NCBI RefSeq assembly: GCF_019423325.1
Contig: NZ_JAHZBQ010000001.1
Span: 930,001 to 994,000 of the forward strand
Direction of reading: 5' to 3'
DNA: 64,000 nt
Origin: Campylobacter sp.
Lineage (GTDB): Bacteria; Campylobacterota; Campylobacteria; Campylobacterales; Campylobacteraceae
The stretch's first letter is position 1, and every line of letters starts with the position of its first letter. Shown here in pieces: positions 62,803 through 64,000 of this stretch. The position numbers and the translations under genes are program-made. The notes under the pieces were generated by a model that saw only the letters and a program-made list of their open reading frames with translations, had not been told where the DNA came from and made no database searches.

Positions 62803-63022
62803 CAAGCTGTGGTATAAAAAAGACTGCCATGGATTTTGGATTTAACCGAGGGCAATTCAGATCAAACAGATCCAAATATCAAATTTGCAAATTTAAATTT
62901 ACTTGTTGCTTGAATTCAAAAGCAATAGCAAGTTTAAATTTGTGAATTCATAAAATTCAGTATCAAACGATACTGACCGAGTTTAAATTCGCAAGTTAAA
63001 CTTTGAATTTGAAAGGAAAAAT
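62803..63022. other. Repeat-rich gap after the gene stump
   Basis: No gene is seen. It contains many direct and inverted copies of AAATTT/GAATTC-type words (AAGTTTAAATTTGTGAATTC, GAGTTTAAATTCG) and a perfect hairpin, TCAGTATC (62957-62964) and GATACTGA (62969-62976), with a four-base loop. A GAAAGG site precedes the next ATG. Confidence 0.5.
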
Positions 63023-63973
63023 ATGAAAAAATTATTTAAAATTTTATTTATAATCTTTATTTTGTGTCTTATTATTTCATTTACTTATCAACTTTATAAA
63101 GACGACAAAAGGCATACTGCCGAGTTAGAAGCTATGTTTGACAAATACGATAAAGTAAAATATTTGGAAAACAAGATAGATTTTAAAACAGCAACCGAGC
63201 ATGAAAAAATTAATTTTTATATAAAAGATTTTCTACAAAAAATTCACTATTTAGACAATTATCCAGCAAAAGATATAAAAAAGATGAAAAATATCCATAG
63301 AGATATAAATGACTTTGCTGAAATAAGATTTTATTTTTGCAATGGAGACAAATACCCTGATGACAAATGCGAATTTTTCAAGCTTGATAAAAGATTAAAT
63401 TTAGAATATTTACTAAATTTAGGTTCTAAAATTTGTAATGCCGACACGCCTATGCAAAACGCACAAGAGATAATTGATAATGATGAAATTTTAAAAATAG
63501 AACCTTTTTATCCATTCAATGAAAAATACATTATTGATGAAAATGGTAAATTTTTGGAAAATTTAGTTTATATTGGCGAAAATAAGCATATACTTTTTTC
63601 AGATTTTGTATTTATAAATAAAAAAGTCTTAAAATATCACGATACAAAAAACGACATAGTCATTGTATCAAATATTATGTTTTCTTGGCTTTTAGCAAAT
63701 GTTATTGTCAATAAAGAAATATCAGAATTTTGCGTTACCCATAATCTACTGACAACTAACAAAAAAAGATTTTTTGAAAAAACATATGGGAGAGAATATT
63801 ATTTTAAATATATTCCTACTAATAGACCTACGCTCCAAAATATCGTTTTTAATGATTTTTCATATAATGGCGATTACTATTATAATGCGATTTTAGAGCA
63901 ATACCAAACTTTAAAAAACAACAATTTCAATAAAAATCTAAATTTACAAGGAGGCGGCAATGCCAAAAATTGA
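63023..63973 (+). CDS. Membrane-anchored Lys/Asn-rich protein of unknown function (island)
   Basis: The 316-residue protein has one N-terminal helix (about 5-24) followed by a long Lys/Asp/Asn/Phe-rich soluble part with segments such as EIRFYFCNGDKYPDDKCEFF. The plan (short anchor, then soluble domain) repeats that of the gene at 61703, but sequence similarity is not obvious. Base composition is the most AT-rich in the window. The next gene starts inside its last codons. Confidence 0.65.
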   Translation: MKKLFKILFIIFILCLIISFTYQLYKDDKRHTAELEAMFDKYDKVKYLENKIDFKTATEHEKINFYIKDFLQKIHYLDNYPAKDIKKMKNIHRDINDFAEIRFYFCNGDKYPDDKCEFFKLDKRLNLEYLLNLGSKICNADTPMQNAQEIIDNDEILKIEPFYPFNEKYIIDENGKFLENLVYIGENKHILFSDFVFINKKVLKYHDTKNDIVIVSNIMFSWLLANVIVNKEISEFCVTHNLLTTNKKRFFEKTYGREYYFKYIPTNRPTLQNIVFNDFSYNGDYYYNAILEQYQTLKNNNFNKNLNLQGGGNAKN

Positions 63974-64000
63974 CTTAAACAGTGACGGAGTAAAAACAAT
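63960..64000 (+). CDS. Start of a gene running off the right edge
   Basis: An ATG after GGAGGCGGCA opens a frame reading MPKIDLNSDGVKT that continues past the window. It overlaps the previous stop by 14 bases. Only 13 codons are visible, so no function can be given. The asparagine/aspartate-rich start would suit a secreted or Ca-binding protein. Confidence 0.5.
   Translation, partial: MPKIDLNSDGVKT

Overview
The window is a chromosomal segment of a campylobacterotal bacterium, almost certainly a Campylobacter. The evidence is the gene order rpmH-rnpA-yidD-yidC-jag-mnmE, hobA next to holB and folP, the clusters rpsF-ssb-rpsR and tatB-tatC-queA, and an htrB-led lipo-oligosaccharide (LOS) locus. 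Base composition is mixed for this genus: GC-rich codons are interrupted by very frequent AAATTT words. That points to one of the higher-GC oral species such as C. gracilis or the C. rectus/showae group (inference).

Layout. 1-4.0 kb: an SppA/ClpP-like serine protease (cut by the window edge), a DjlA-type co-chaperone and purL. 4.1-13.4 kb: a tightly overlapping minus-strand LOS operon (htrB, ELM1-like protein, two GT4 enzymes, an O-antigen-ligase-like protein, two NodB deacetylases, a CgeB-like protein, a GT2). 13.4-18.4 kb: mnmE, jag, yidC, yidD, rnpA, rpmH. 18.4-24.2 kb: a MacAB efflux pump with a NodT-type outer-membrane lipoprotein, then an EamA exporter. 24.4-31.4 kb (plus strand): glmU, coaBC, uppS, a small zinc-ribbon membrane protein, prepilin peptidase, an LptF/G permease and truA. 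31.6-34.7 kb: a TAXI-type TRAP transporter. 35.3-38.4 kb: a TonB-dependent catecholate-type receptor with a Cee/IroE-like esterase, so catechol-siderophore iron uptake. 39.0-40.7 kb: LrgA/LrgB plus a cytidylate-kinase-like protein. 41.0-44.6 kb: accessory proteins of unknown function. 44.9-48.8 kb (minus strand): folP, holB, hobA, lysC, rppH. 49.0-53.6 kb: hemW, tatB, tatC, queA and a degenerate kinase/receiver-like protein. 53.6-55.6 kb: decayed gene fragments and two small membrane proteins. 55.7-61.2 kb (minus strand): rpsR, ssb, rpsF, holA, rnr and an HDOD protein. 61.6-64.0 kb: an AT-rich island-like end with unrecognised membrane-anchored proteins and a 23-codon truncated reading frame.

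The most unusual theme is that at least seven otherwise ordinary proteins (MnmE, TruA, TatB, a GT4 enzyme, the ELM1-like protein, an HDOD protein and a zinc-ribbon protein) carry long low-complexity insertions or extensions. Several of these, at DNA level, are dense clusters of the hexamer RAATTY. In C. jejuni RAATTY is the methylation target that licenses DNA for natural transformation. This suggests that selection on DNA words, rather than on protein function, may have shaped the inserts. Other points of interest are an rnpA without a usual start codon, a (TA)11 tract in a promoter position, strict 30-bp repeats inside a glycosyltransferase, a 19-bp dyad at the siderophore-receptor promoter, and a perfect 16-bp inverted repeat at the edge of the AT-rich island. 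No tRNA, rRNA, CRISPR array or intact insertion sequence was seen.
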